Shown: positions 1 to 6,572, counted from the first letter of the stretch. The stretch is 11,414 nt of DNA from Lachnospiraceae bacterium (GCA_900770325.1 CAAGKE010000232.1:1-11414); one strand, 5' to 3'. The notes: a model not told the origin generated them from the sequence alone. Numbers and translations: made by a program.

Positions 1-24
1 GAACGCCAGAGGCGTTCTTGAACG
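1..24. terminator. Hairpins at the left edge, possible terminator of an outside gene
   Basis: Two overlapping inverted repeats are visible. GAACGCC (1-7) pairs with GGCGTTC (11-17) around a 3-base loop, and CGTTC (13-17) could instead pair with GAACG (20-24). No clean T-run follows on the plus strand, and the window ends on the other side. It may terminate a gene beyond the left edge, but this cannot be settled from here. Confidence 0.3.
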
Positions 25-49
25 TATAAAAAATGATATACATTTCCGA

Positions 50-90
50 TATGATAAACAGAGGCTGCCGCAGTTTCCAACGCGACAGCC
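50..90 (-). terminator. Intrinsic terminator of the rubredoxin gene
   Basis: On the minus strand, 18 bases after the rubredoxin stop codon, GGCTGTCGC (90-82) pairs with GCGGCAGCC (71-63) in a 9-bp stem with one G-U pair and a 10-base loop. A T-rich tract (TCTGTTTAT) follows. This is the form of a Rho-independent terminator and would end the transcript that carries rubredoxin. Confidence 0.75.
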
Positions 91-108
91 CCACTATCAT
101 TCATTCTC

Positions 109-264
109 TTATTCTGCGGAGAACTGATCTTTGCCTACACTGCACAGCGGGCACTCAAAATCTTCCGGAACATCTTCCCATTTCGTTCCCGGAGCAATAC
201 CGCCTTCCGGATAACCTACCTCCTCATCATATTCCCAACCGCATACTTCACATACATACTTCAT
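109..264 (-). CDS. Rubredoxin (51 aa)
   Basis: A small cytoplasmic one-electron carrier with a single Fe(SCys)4 centre. The protein begins MKYVCEVCGWEYDEEVG and contains both rubredoxin cysteine pairs: CEVCGW (Cys5, Cys8) and ECPLCSVGK (Cys38, Cys41). Between them are the usual aromatic and PG residues (GIAPGTKWEDVPEDF). The length is typical of the family. A good ribosome binding site, AAAGGAGA, lies about 8 bases before the ATG. It follows the flavodiiron protein gene on the same strand after a 249-base gap. In anaerobes, rubredoxin passes electrons from NAD(P)H:rubredoxin reductase to flavodiiron proteins or rubrerythrin, so an oxygen-defence role is likely. I see no convincing promoter of its own, so it may be co-transcribed with the upstream gene. 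The family call is secure; the partner is inferred. Confidence 0.95.
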   Translation of the reverse strand: MKYVCEVCGWEYDEEVGYPEGGIAPGTKWEDVPEDFECPLCSVGKDQFSAE

Positions 265-513
265 TATTAATGTCTCCTTTCTCTCATTACTGTATTTTCA
301 TGTAATTACGCAAACTCGTAAAACTATCTTCCGAAGAACTGCATGTCTCCCAGTGTACATCATCGAAAACCACATTTTGATGAGGTGTCTGACAAAGGAA
401 GACATTTCGTCTTACTGTGGCAGACAGAACAGAAAAATGTTCGTTTCCGAGATGAACACGGGAGCTATGCAGACCGGAGGATGATAAAACGTCTCTGTTT
501 CGCAATTACCTGA
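265..513. other. Intergenic gap between the flavodiiron and rubredoxin genes
   Basis: No recognisable gene is seen in these 249 bases. The only open frame (287-505, minus) starts at TTG, has no ribosome binding site and matches no family I know. Two hairpins are visible: 361-382 (CATC-g-AAAA with TTTT-GATG, loop CCACA), and TGTTC/GAACA on the minus strand (458-440), followed by ATTTTTC, which could be a weak terminator or attenuator. The stretch CATCTCGGAAACG on the minus strand resembles the core of the 46-bp repeat found elsewhere in the window. Confidence 0.4.
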
Positions 514-2358
514 TTACTGAATTTTCTCAAAATCCTCTACGCCATGCTTACACAGCGGGCAGATAAAATCTGCCGGAAGCTCTTCTCCCTCATATACATA
601 ACCGCAGATCTTGCATACATATCCAACCTTCTTTTCATCTGTCGGCTGTGGCTTCGGCTTGATATGGTCAAAATAATACTGATAGGTTACACTGGGTACA
701 TCAGAAAGAATACGGGCCTCGGTTACCTCTGCCACAAACAGGGTATGGCTGCCGTAATCCTTCATCTCCACTACCTTCGCTGAGATCATACCATTTGCAG
801 CTTCTGTAATGTAGTACAAGCCATTGGCAGAACGCTGTGCTGCCGTATAGCCGGCAAACTTGTCCACATCACGTCCGCTCTGGAATCCAAAGTGCTGGAA
901 CAGAGTAAAGGGTACATCCGTAGAAAGAATAGATACGTTGAATACACCCGTATTCTTAATCATATCATGGGTGGCATTCGCTTTATTCACCGCGATAGCG
1001 ATCCGGTTGGGAGAAACCGTAAGCTGCGTGGTGGTATTAATAATGCAGCCGTTGTCTTTATTTCCCTCTTTTGCTGTCAGTACAAACAGACCGTAGGACA
1101 GCTTGAACATGGTATTGGTATCTACTTCTCCCTTTGCGATCTCGCTTACCTCAGAGGTCTGGGGAATCGTAGCTGCAATTTCTTTCACCATCTGATCGAT
1201 CACCGCCATCTGATCCGGTTTTACGGAAGAGCGGACAGAAAGCATAGAATCAATAAATGTAATATTCTTGCACTGAGAAAGAATCTCTCTCATCAGACCG
1301 CCGCTGGTGGGAGCCCAGGATCCGTTTTCAATCAGGGCAACTGTACGGTTCTGAATATTATGAGCCGCCAGATCATGCAGCAGCGCTTCCATATTTACAA
1401 AAATACCTGCATTGTAGGTAGTAGAAGCAAATACCAGATGACTGTACTTAAAGCATGCGGCAATAATATCGGAAGCCGGAGTCACAGAAACATCGTACAT
1501 CACCGTCTTGATTCCTGCTTCTCTCAGCTTGCAGGCCAGCACCTCTGCAGCGTTCTCCGTATGTCCGTAAACAGAGGCATAGGCGATCATCACGCCGGTC
1601 TCCTCCGGTGTGTAGCTGCTCCAGTACAGATATTTGCTGATAAATTCACCATGACCCTTTCTCCATACAAAACCATGAAGCGGACAGATCATATCGATCT
1701 CCAGCGCAGAAGCCTTCTTCAGAATCGCCTGCACCTGAGTGCCGTATTTTCCAACAATATTGGTGTAATATCTTCTGGCTTCATCCAGATAATCCCGTTC
1801 AAAATTCACCTCATCAGCAAACAGGGCACCATTCAGTGCACCAAAGGTACCAAAGGCATCTGCAGAAAACAGGATCTTATCTGTGGTATCATAAGAAACC
1901 ATAACCTCCGGCCAGTGTACCATAGGTGCCATCACAAAAACAAGGTTATGCTTTCCGGTGGAGAATGTATCTCCTTCCTTCATCAGGATCACTCTGGAAT
2001 CCACATCAAAGGTAAAGAACTGCTTCATCATGGATGCAATTTTTGCATTGCAAATAATCTTGATATCCGGATAACGGCGTACGATACCATCCAGCGTTGC
2101 GGAATGATCCGGTTCCATATGATGTACCACCACATAATCCAGGCTCCGTTCTCCCAGTACAGCTTCCACATTCTCAAAAAATGTCTCAGAAACCGCTTTA
2201 TCCACAGTATCAAATAACACGGTCTTCTCATCCATCAGAAGATAGGAATTGTAGGAAACACCATCCGGTACGGAATATACCCCTTCAAACATGGCCAGAC
2301 GTCTGTCATTTGCGCCGACCCAATATAAATCTTCTTTTACTTTTCTATAACAATACAT
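514..2358 (-). CDS. Multidomain flavodiiron protein (di-iron, flavodoxin, flavin-reductase and rubredoxin domains)
   Basis: A cytoplasmic enzyme that reduces O2 to water, and in some relatives NO to N2O, protecting anaerobic metabolism. Residues 1-250 form the metallo-beta-lactamase-like domain with a full di-iron ligand set: H80, E82, D84 and H85 (HHMEPDH), H148, D167 and H228. Residues about 255-400 are a flavodoxin domain with the FMN loop SVYGHTENAAE. About 415-565 resembles the flavin reductase/FMN-binding split-barrel domain. Residues 578-614 are a rubredoxin domain with CKIC (582, 585) and CPLC (600, 603). The core family is about 400 residues, so this is an extended form carrying its own electron-transfer modules. 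The start is fixed by AAGGAGGT 7 bases before the ATG, and a promoter lies just upstream. A free rubredoxin gene follows. The domain calls are firm; preference for O2 over NO cannot be read from sequence. Confidence 0.95.
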   Translation of the reverse strand: MYCYRKVKEDLYWVGANDRRLAMFEGVYSVPDGVSYNSYLLMDEKTVLFDTVDKAVSETFFENVEAVLGERSLDYVVVHHMEPDHSATLDGIVRRYPDIKIICNAKIASMMKQFFTFDVDSRVILMKEGDTFSTGKHNLVFVMAPMVHWPEVMVSYDTTDKILFSADAFGTFGALNGALFADEVNFERDYLDEARRYYTNIVGKYGTQVQAILKKASALEIDMICPLHGFVWRKGHGEFISKYLYWSSYTPEETGVMIAYASVYGHTENAAEVLACKLREAGIKTVMYDVSVTPASDIIAACFKYSHLVFASTTYNAGIFVNMEALLHDLAAHNIQNRTVALIENGSWAPTSGGLMREILSQCKNITFIDSMLSVRSSVKPDQMAVIDQMVKEIAATIPQTSEVSEIAKGEVDTNTMFKLSYGLFVLTAKEGNKDNGCIINTTTQLTVSPNRIAIAVNKANATHDMIKNTGVFNVSILSTDVPFTLFQHFGFQSGRDVDKFAGYTAAQRSANGLYYITEAANGMISAKVVEMKDYGSHTLFVAEVTEARILSDVPSVTYQYYFDHIKPKPQPTDEKKVGYVCKICGYVYEGEELPADFICPLCKHGVEDFEKIQ

Positions 2359-2382
2359 TTCGGCTACCTCCTTATCGTCCCT

Positions 2383-2411
2383 ATTATAGCATTCACTTTT
2401 TCATGCGTCTA
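2383..2411 (-). promoter_or_regulatory. Sigma-A promoter of the flavodiiron gene
   Basis: On the minus strand, TAGACG (-35, 4 of 6 consensus bases) is separated by 17 bases from a perfect TATAAT (-10, 2388-2383), which is preceded by TGC, an extended -10. The start of transcription would lie near 2376, giving a very short leader that contains the AAGGAGGT ribosome binding site. I see no operator palindrome. Confidence 0.75.
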
Positions 2412-2443
2412 CGTTTTTATTCACGATAATTCATATTTTATTT

Positions 2444-3163
2444 TTATGGCAGCTCCCATTCCTTGTCTTTGGAAGTATCAAGGATGACCGTATCATAGTC
2501 CTTCCTGCATTCCAGCTTTTCAAAACGGCGGATCACACTGGCATCCTGCCAGTAATGCATGGGAAACGCATATCGGATTCTGCAGCTTCGCAGATACCAG
2601 TCCATCCCTTTATAAAAATATTCCTCCTGACGGTCATCCAGCGGCAAAAAGGCTGCATCGATCTGCCGTCCGGCGATGCGTTCCGTCTCCCGCTTAAAAT
2701 CCGCGGTCATATTTTCCAGCCAGCCCTTATCTTCTCCTTTCCAGAGCCACCAGTTCAGATCTCCCGCATGAAAGATCACATGCTCCCAGGCTGTCACAAG
2801 AAAAGCGACACCCTCATCGGTCGATTTCAGGGTCTCCACCTTTCCCAGACCCGGAATCTCATATTCAGCATTGGCTTTCATAGTGATGATCTGCCCCTCC
2901 TCTAACCCGTCGATTTTCCAGCGTTTCCTGTTTGACAGAGAAAGCTTTATATCATGGGACAAAAGAAACCATACCCGTTTATGTGTATCCGCCAGGCGAA
3001 AAATCTCCGGATTAAAATGGTCTCCGTGCCGGTGACTGGCAAACACATATAATGGCTTCTCCGGAGACAATGGCGGTATTTCACCTTTATAATAATCAAA
3101 TAAAAGCAGGCAGCGCTCCAGCTCCACCAGGAAACCGCTGTGGGCAATATAAGTAATTTTCAT
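2444..3163 (-). CDS. UlaG-like metallo-beta-lactamase-fold hydrolase
   Basis: A predicted soluble metal-dependent hydrolase of 239 residues with unknown substrate. It begins MKITYIAHSGFLVELE, the usual first strand of the UlaG/YtkL-type branch. The metal-binding HxHxDH motif is complete (H44, H46, D48, H49 in SHRHGDHF), followed by H132 and D135 (FHAGDLNWW) and H203 (PMHYWQD). The open frame could begin 15 codons earlier at 3208, but that ATG overlaps a probable -10 box. The ATG at 3163 has AAGGA 7 bases upstream, and the adjacent ATG at 3166 is an alternative. It lies 85 bases upstream of the flavodiiron gene on the same strand. The two share only the metallo-beta-lactamase fold, so a functional link is unproven. 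The fold is certain; the reaction is not. Confidence 0.88.
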   Translation of the reverse strand: MKITYIAHSGFLVELERCLLLFDYYKGEIPPLSPEKPLYVFASHRHGDHFNPEIFRLADTHKRVWFLLSHDIKLSLSNRKRWKIDGLEEGQIITMKANAEYEIPGLGKVETLKSTDEGVAFLVTAWEHVIFHAGDLNWWLWKGEDKGWLENMTADFKRETERIAGRQIDAAFLPLDDRQEEYFYKGMDWYLRSCRIRYAFPMHYWQDASVIRRFEKLECRKDYDTVILDTSKDKEWELP

Positions 3164-3206
3164 CATCTGTTCCTTCCTTTTCTGTTCCTTCCCGAACTTT
3201 TTATCC

Positions 3207-3235
3207 ATTTTATCACAAATCCTTCCTTATTCCTA
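3207..3235 (-). promoter_or_regulatory. Probable extended -10 promoter of the metallo-hydrolase gene
   Basis: On the minus strand TGATAAAAT gives a -10 TAAAAT (3212-3207, 5 of 6) with a TGn extension. A weak -35 (TAGGAA, 3 of 6) lies 17 bases upstream. The -10 covers the upstream ATG at 3208, so that ATG would not be in the transcript. This supports the start at 3163 or 3166. Confidence 0.45.
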
Positions 3236-3296
3236 CTCTATCTCTAAAAAACAGTAATCTGTCCTCAAACTTGTTACTATCCAGGTGCATCCTCAG

Positions 3297-3342
3297 GACG
3301 ACGTTTCGAAGCAGGCGCACATCTCACGGAAACGGGACAACG
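3297..3342 (+). repeat. 46-bp dispersed repeat, copy 1
   Basis: The sequence starts GACGACGTTTCGAAG and ends ACGGAAACGGGACAACG. It matches 6527-6572 at 44 of 46 positions in the same orientation; the differences are G/A at base 15 and C/T at base 22. It contains inverted CGTTTC/GAAACG elements. A small palindrome (CCTCAGG) sits just before it. It lies between the divergent hydrolase and ldhA genes, upstream of both. I do not recognise the family. Confidence 0.85.
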
Positions 3343-3352
3343 AATAATTCTC

Positions 3353-3364
3353 CGGATTTATCCG
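3353..3364. promoter_or_regulatory. Small palindrome upstream of ldhA, possible operator
   Basis: CGGAT-TT-ATCCG is a perfect 5-2-5 inverted repeat 40 bases before the ldhA start codon. It does not match the Rex operator pattern I would expect for NADH-controlled fermentation genes. I could not find a convincing ldhA promoter near it. It may be chance. Confidence 0.2.
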
Positions 3365-3403
3365 CATACTAATGGCAATCTTGATTACCGGAGGTAATAC
3401 ACA

Positions 3404-4396
3404 ATGAAAATTCTGATATTTGATACAAAAAAATATGATCTGGCTTCCTTCCGCCATGAAGCAAAGCAGTATCCCCGGCTTCAGCTGGAATTTCTGGAAA
3501 CGGATCTGAACAGGAAAACTGCGGAGCTGACCCACGGGTTTGATGCAGTGTGTGCCTTTGTAAATTCAGAAATCGGTGCCGATACTCTGAATGCTCTGGC
3601 CCACTGCGGTGTAAAGCTGCTCTTGATGCGGTGCGCCGGCTTTAATAACGTAGATCTGGATGCAGCAAAAAGGGAAGGAATCACAGTTCTTCGGGTTCCC
3701 GGTTATTCCCCGGAAGCAGTGGCCGAGCATGCCATGGCCCTGACACTGGCGGTATGCCGCCGGCTGCACAAAAGTTATATTAAGGTCCGGGAAAATAATT
3801 TCAGTCTGGTGGGACTGACCGGAGTTAATCTGTATCAAAAGACAGCAGGGATCATCGGAACAGGAAAGATCGGTGCCGCTATGTGCCGGATCTGCCATGG
3901 CTTCGGCATGGAAGTAATCGCCTATGATCAATACCATAATCCTGATCTGGATTTTGTCACCTACACCGATTTCGACCGGGTGCTGGCCAAAAGCGATCTG
4001 ATCTCTCTTCACTGCCCTCTGACCGATGACAACTATCACATGATTAATCAGGACACGATCCGCCAGATGAAGGATAAGGTCATCCTGATCAATACCTCCC
4101 GCGGCGCGCTGATCGACACGGAGGATCTGATTCGCGGGATTCAGGACCACAAATTTTTCGGAGTAGGCCTGGATGTATATGAAGAAGAAACAAAGAACGT
4201 ATTTGAAAACCGGGAAGATGTAATACTGGAAAACTGCATCGTGGGCCGGCTGCTGTCCTTTCCAAATGTAATCGTTACCTCCCATCAGGGATTTCTCACT
4301 CAGGAGGCTCTGATGGCCATCAGCCGCACTACCCTGCAGAATGCCATGGATTTCCTTCAGGATACGATACAGCCTCAGAATCTGGTATCTGCCTGA
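3404..4396 (+). CDS. ldhA: D-lactate dehydrogenase (2-hydroxyacid dehydrogenase family)
   Basis: An NADH-dependent enzyme that reduces pyruvate to D-lactate and regenerates NAD+ in fermentation; cytosolic. At 330 residues it is the usual length and follows LdhA closely from end to end, with RCAGFNNVDLDAAK (76-89), the VRVPxYxPEAVAEHA-like stretch (97-110), and the Rossmann motif GIIGTGKIG (149-157). The catalytic residues are R233 (NTSRGALID), E262 (DVYEEE) and H294 (TSHQGF), at the spacing of the family. The start has GGAGGT 8 bases upstream. It is the only main gene on the plus strand, divergent from the hydrolase gene and convergent with flotillin. The 46-bp repeat lies 62 bases before its start. 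A long open frame opposite it (3566-4459, minus) is a shadow. Related 2-hydroxyacid substrates cannot be excluded, but D-LDH is the best call. Confidence 0.93.
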   Translation: MKILIFDTKKYDLASFRHEAKQYPRLQLEFLETDLNRKTAELTHGFDAVCAFVNSEIGADTLNALAHCGVKLLLMRCAGFNNVDLDAAKREGITVLRVPGYSPEAVAEHAMALTLAVCRRLHKSYIKVRENNFSLVGLTGVNLYQKTAGIIGTGKIGAAMCRICHGFGMEVIAYDQYHNPDLDFVTYTDFDRVLAKSDLISLHCPLTDDNYHMINQDTIRQMKDKVILINTSRGALIDTEDLIRGIQDHKFFGVGLDVYEEETKNVFENREDVILENCIVGRLLSFPNVIVTSHQGFLTQEALMAISRTTLQNAMDFLQDTIQPQNLVSA

Positions 4397-4425
4397 GGTC
4401 TTCCTGATTCCCCCAAAATATTTAA

Positions 4426-4456
4426 GGGCTTTTTCACGTCCTATGTGAAAAAGCCC
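4426..4456. terminator. Strong hairpin between convergent ldhA and flotillin genes
   Basis: GGGCTTTTTCAC (4426-4437) and GTGAAAAAGCCC (4445-4456) form a perfect 12-bp stem with a 7-base loop. It starts 29 bases after the ldhA stop codon and lies downstream of flotillin on the other strand. The flanks are only moderately T-rich (minus side TTAAATATTTT), so it is probably a shared bidirectional terminator, with better support on the flotillin side. Confidence 0.65.
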
Positions 4457-4462
4457 CATAAA

Positions 4463-4567
4463 TCAGCCGTAACCTTCCGGCACAACCTTAGCAGCACAGC
4501 CCTGGCGACACAGCCTTTGTCCCGCATACATAGCTGCGCACTCGGTCAGGGACAGTTTATCTGGCAC
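4463..4567 (-). CDS. Possible 34-aa cysteine-containing small protein overlapping the flotillin end
   Basis: A GTG-started frame overlaps the flotillin stop codon in another frame and ends just before the shared terminator hairpin. It would encode 34 residues starting MPDKLSLTEC, with cysteines at 10, 20 and 24 and an Ala-rich, amphipathic-looking middle. The codons look ordinary for this genome. I see no clear ribosome binding site, so it would rely on translational coupling. A shorter start at ATG 4537 is also open. I do not recognise it. It may be only the 3' untranslated region of flotillin. Confidence 0.25.
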   Translation of the reverse strand: MPDKLSLTECAAMYAGQRLCRQGCAAKVVPEGYG

Positions 4568-6080
4568 TGTCTGTCTGATCAGGCTGCTGTGAAGCCTGTC
4601 CCTGCGAAGACTGTTCCAGTCCGGTCACATGGATATTGCGGTTTACCTTTGCGTCATAAGAATCTGCTTTGATAATTTCTCCCAGATCGATTCCTGTGGT
4701 TTCCCTCATAGAAGCAAACAGCTTTGCCATCACTGCCGGTACATTTCCGGCCACACTGTCCACTCCATTTCCATCACCGCCTCCGATAATGGTGATTTTA
4801 TCAATCTGCTGCAGCGGCTCTGCAATTTTTCCGGCAATATCCGGCAGTACTTTAATCAGCATCTCCGCCATAGCCGCATTATTATATTTCTGATATGCTT
4901 CTGCTTTCTTTTCCATACCTTCTGCCTCGGCCAGAGCTTTTGCCTGGATGGCGGCAGCCTCCGCCTCGCCCCTGGCACGGATACCTTCCGCCTCCTTCAG
5001 CATAGCTACCTTTTCTGCCTCTGCCTGAGCCTTCTTTGCTTCCGCATCCCGCTCGATCTCAAACTGTTTTGCTTCCGCATCCTTTTGGCGGCGGTAAAGA
5101 TCTGCATCAGCCCGCTGCTGCGCCGCAAACTTTTCCGCTTCTGCTTTTTTCTTGATCTCTGCTTCCAGTGCCTTCTCTGTAACCTCTACCTGACGGGCCT
5201 TCAGTTCCACTTCCCGTTCCTGACGGGCAATATCAGCATTTACAGTAGCTGTCTCCACTGTCCTTCTCTGTTCCTGCTGCTGGATATTATAGGCTGCATC
5301 TGCCTCTGCCTTTTTGCTGTCTGACAGCTTTTTCAGCTCCGACTGCTTAATAGACAGTTCATTATTCTTCTCTGCGATTACCGCCTGAGCTCTTACTCTG
5401 GCATCATTGGACTGTTTATCTGCTTCTGCCTGCGCAATGGCGATATCACGGTCAGCCTCTGCCTTGGCGATTGCCGCCTCTTTTTTGATCTTGGAGGTAT
5501 TATCCATACCCATATCCTCAATCAGTCCATTGCGGTCTGTTACATTCTGAATATTGCAGGAAATGATCTCCACACCGAGCTTTTTCATATCCACCTGGGC
5601 TTTCGTCTGAACTTCATTTCCGAAAGCATCCCGGTTATTATTTATATCCTTCAGGGACATGGCCCCGATGATTTCCTTCATGTTACCCTGCAGAGAATCC
5701 TGCAGATCCTTTACAATATCTTCCTCCTTCTTATTCAGGAAGTTTCGCATAGCCAGCTTGATCATTTCCTGCTCTGTGCTGACTCTTACTTTTACCACCG
5801 CATCCACTTTAATATTGATGAAATCCAGCGTAGGAATATAATCCTCTGTCTTCACATCGATCGTCACCTGCTTCAGCAGCAGCTTATCCATCCGCTCCAG
5901 AAACGGAATCTTGATCCCTGCACGTCCGATCAGTATGCGTGGTTCTTTTTTAAATCCGGAAATCACATAGGCCGTATCCGGCGGGGCCTTTACATATCCG
6001 GAAGCGATAATCCCCAATAAAATTACTGCTGCAATAATCCCAATCAATACGGGTAAAGAAATAAATCCAAATATTGTCAT
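4557..6080 (-). CDS. floT: Flotillin-like SPFH/band-7 membrane scaffold protein
   Basis: A membrane-associated scaffold that oligomerises in functional membrane microdomains. The start at 6080 gives 507 residues, close to Bacillus FloT; AAGGAG lies 8 bases before this ATG, while in-frame upstream codons (to 6167) lack such a site. Residues about 3-28 are one hydrophobic N-terminal anchor (MTIFGFISLPVLIG...). Residues about 30-190 are the SPFH domain. From about 195 to 410 there is a long Ala/Glu/Lys/Gln-rich coiled coil with repeated EAEA-type segments, followed by the flotillin C-terminal region (KYNNAAMAEMLIKVLPDIAG, EPLQQIDKITIIGG) and a polar Gln/Ser-rich tail. No NfeD partner gene is seen next to it, although many flotillins have one. 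Expression appears to be controlled by the riboswitch-like leader upstream. Family assignment is secure; the symbol is by similarity. Confidence 0.93.
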   Translation of the reverse strand: MTIFGFISLPVLIGIIAAVILLGIIASGYVKAPPDTAYVISGFKKEPRILIGRAGIKIPFLERMDKLLLKQVTIDVKTEDYIPTLDFINIKVDAVVKVRVSTEQEMIKLAMRNFLNKKEEDIVKDLQDSLQGNMKEIIGAMSLKDINNNRDAFGNEVQTKAQVDMKKLGVEIISCNIQNVTDRNGLIEDMGMDNTSKIKKEAAIAKAEADRDIAIAQAEADKQSNDARVRAQAVIAEKNNELSIKQSELKKLSDSKKAEADAAYNIQQQEQRRTVETATVNADIARQEREVELKARQVEVTEKALEAEIKKKAEAEKFAAQQRADADLYRRQKDAEAKQFEIERDAEAKKAQAEAEKVAMLKEAEGIRARGEAEAAAIQAKALAEAEGMEKKAEAYQKYNNAAMAEMLIKVLPDIAGKIAEPLQQIDKITIIGGGDGNGVDSVAGNVPAVMAKLFASMRETTGIDLGEIIKADSYDAKVNRNIHVTGLEQSSQGQASQQPDQTDSAR

Positions 6081-6123
6081 AACCATTCTCCTTCTCTTCA
6101 TCAAGTACTTTCTGTTGTTACTT

Positions 6124-6219
6124 TCAAGATGAACAACGTGGACCGTAACTTTCTGTTCCGGTAACATTTCTCTGCATTGGCAGCCACATATGTATTGGCT
6201 TTTTCTTTTCTTCTTTCAT
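6124..6219 (-). CDS. Possible 31-aa leader peptide in the flotillin leader
   Basis: Between the riboswitch-like terminator and flotillin, a strong GGAGGTGA site is followed after 6 bases by ATG-AAG-TAA (6227-6219). This is a two-codon ORF whose stop overlaps the ATG of a 31-codon frame (TAATG). The 31-residue peptide starts MKEEKKKPIHMW, has no recognisable domain and stops 43 bases before the flotillin ATG. The strong site and the TAATG overlap suggest translation-coupled leader ORFs. The peptide could equally be non-functional. No homologue is known to me. Confidence 0.3.
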   Translation of the reverse strand: MKEEKKKPIHMWLPMQRNVTGTESYGPRCSS

Positions 6220-6300
6220 TACTTCATCTTTCCTCACCTCCCCGGGAGCACAGATCCCCGCTGCAGAACAAAATATGCTTCATGCGAAACACTTTCCATA

Positions 6301-6349
6301 CGATAAAAAGAGACTTTTATCACAGTTTTTCTGCTGCAATAAAAGTCTC
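6301..6349 (-). terminator. Attenuator terminator in the flotillin leader
   Basis: On the minus strand GAGACTTTTAT (6349-6339) and ATAAAAGTCTC (6320-6310) form a perfect 11-bp stem with an 18-base loop, followed by TTTTTATC. The stem lies about 80 bases after the probable transcription start and about 220 bases before the flotillin start codon, so it would stop transcription before the gene. Its first strand overlaps the closing strand of the upstream RNA fold. Confidence 0.88.
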
Positions 6350-6428
6350 GCACGTTTCATTCGATACGGATCTCACATCGTACTGACGATTTCGAATCAC
6401 TTTTCAGTGTGGGCTACTCCCTCTTATT
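6338..6428 (-). ncRNA. Riboswitch-like leader, yybP-ykoY (Mn2+) type
   Basis: Read on the minus strand, the leader has the family hallmarks: AAGAGGGAGTAGC near the 5' end (family GGGGAGUAGC) and GCGAGACTTTTAT at the 3' end (family GCAAGACCUUU). AATAAGAG (6428-6421) pairs with CTTTTATT (6345-6338) as P1 with one G-U. Inside are a CACT-GAAA-AGTG hairpin (6409-6398) and a helix ATTCGA/TCGAAT (6397-6392 with 6364-6359) enclosing ATCGT-CAGT-ACGAT. The 3' strand of P1 is also the first strand of the terminator, so a stable aptamer would block termination. This is the ON logic known for Mn2+-sensing members. The class is assigned from memory of consensus motifs. The attenuation design is clear even if the class is wrong. 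Confidence 0.65.
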
Positions 6429-6435
6429 TATCGCT

Positions 6436-6464
6436 ACTATACCATCCTGCCCAATCGTTGTCAA
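6436..6464 (-). promoter_or_regulatory. Sigma-A promoter of the flotillin leader
   Basis: On the minus strand a perfect TTGACA (6464-6459) is separated by 17 bases from TATAGT (6441-6436, 5 of 6). The start of transcription would be near 6429, just at the first base of the P1 helix of the riboswitch-like leader. This is the strongest promoter in the window. Confidence 0.88.
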
Positions 6465-6526
6465 GCACTTTTCGTTATTTTTTTAACACTTTGGTTATTT
6501 CAGTTACTGTTCAGGGGAATCCCCAT

Positions 6527-6572
6527 GACGACGTTTCGAAACAGGCGTACATCTCACGGAAACGGGACAACG
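6527..6572 (+). repeat. 46-bp dispersed repeat, copy 2
   Basis: This copy matches 3297-3342 at 44 of 46 bases. It lies 62 bases beyond the -35 box of the flotillin promoter and downstream of the HelD gene. A short palindrome GGGGA-A-TCCCC (6514-6524) precedes it. The stretch 6465-6526 shows nothing else. Beyond the repeat, only scattered inverted elements such as CGGAAAC (6557-6563) and GTTTCCG (6631-6637) are seen. Confidence 0.85.

Noticed and set aside
287..505. 72-codon minus-strand frame between flavodiiron and rubredoxin genes
   Set aside because: TTG start, no ribosome binding site, no family resemblance, and it overlaps hairpins.
892..2217. 441-codon open frame on the plus strand
   Set aside because: It lies opposite the well-supported flavodiiron gene, has no ribosome binding site or recognisable domain, and is rich in His, Ile and Arg as antisense frames are.
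3566..4459. 297-codon open frame on the minus strand
   Set aside because: It is antisense to ldhA, which has all catalytic residues and a good ribosome binding site; the frame matches no family.
6351..6390. Resemblance between part of the flotillin leader (GTGAGAT...TCGAA...ACGT) and the minus strand of the 46-bp repeat
   Set aside because: Only short words agree, spacing differs, and no shared fold results; it is not enough to call the repeat a decayed riboswitch.
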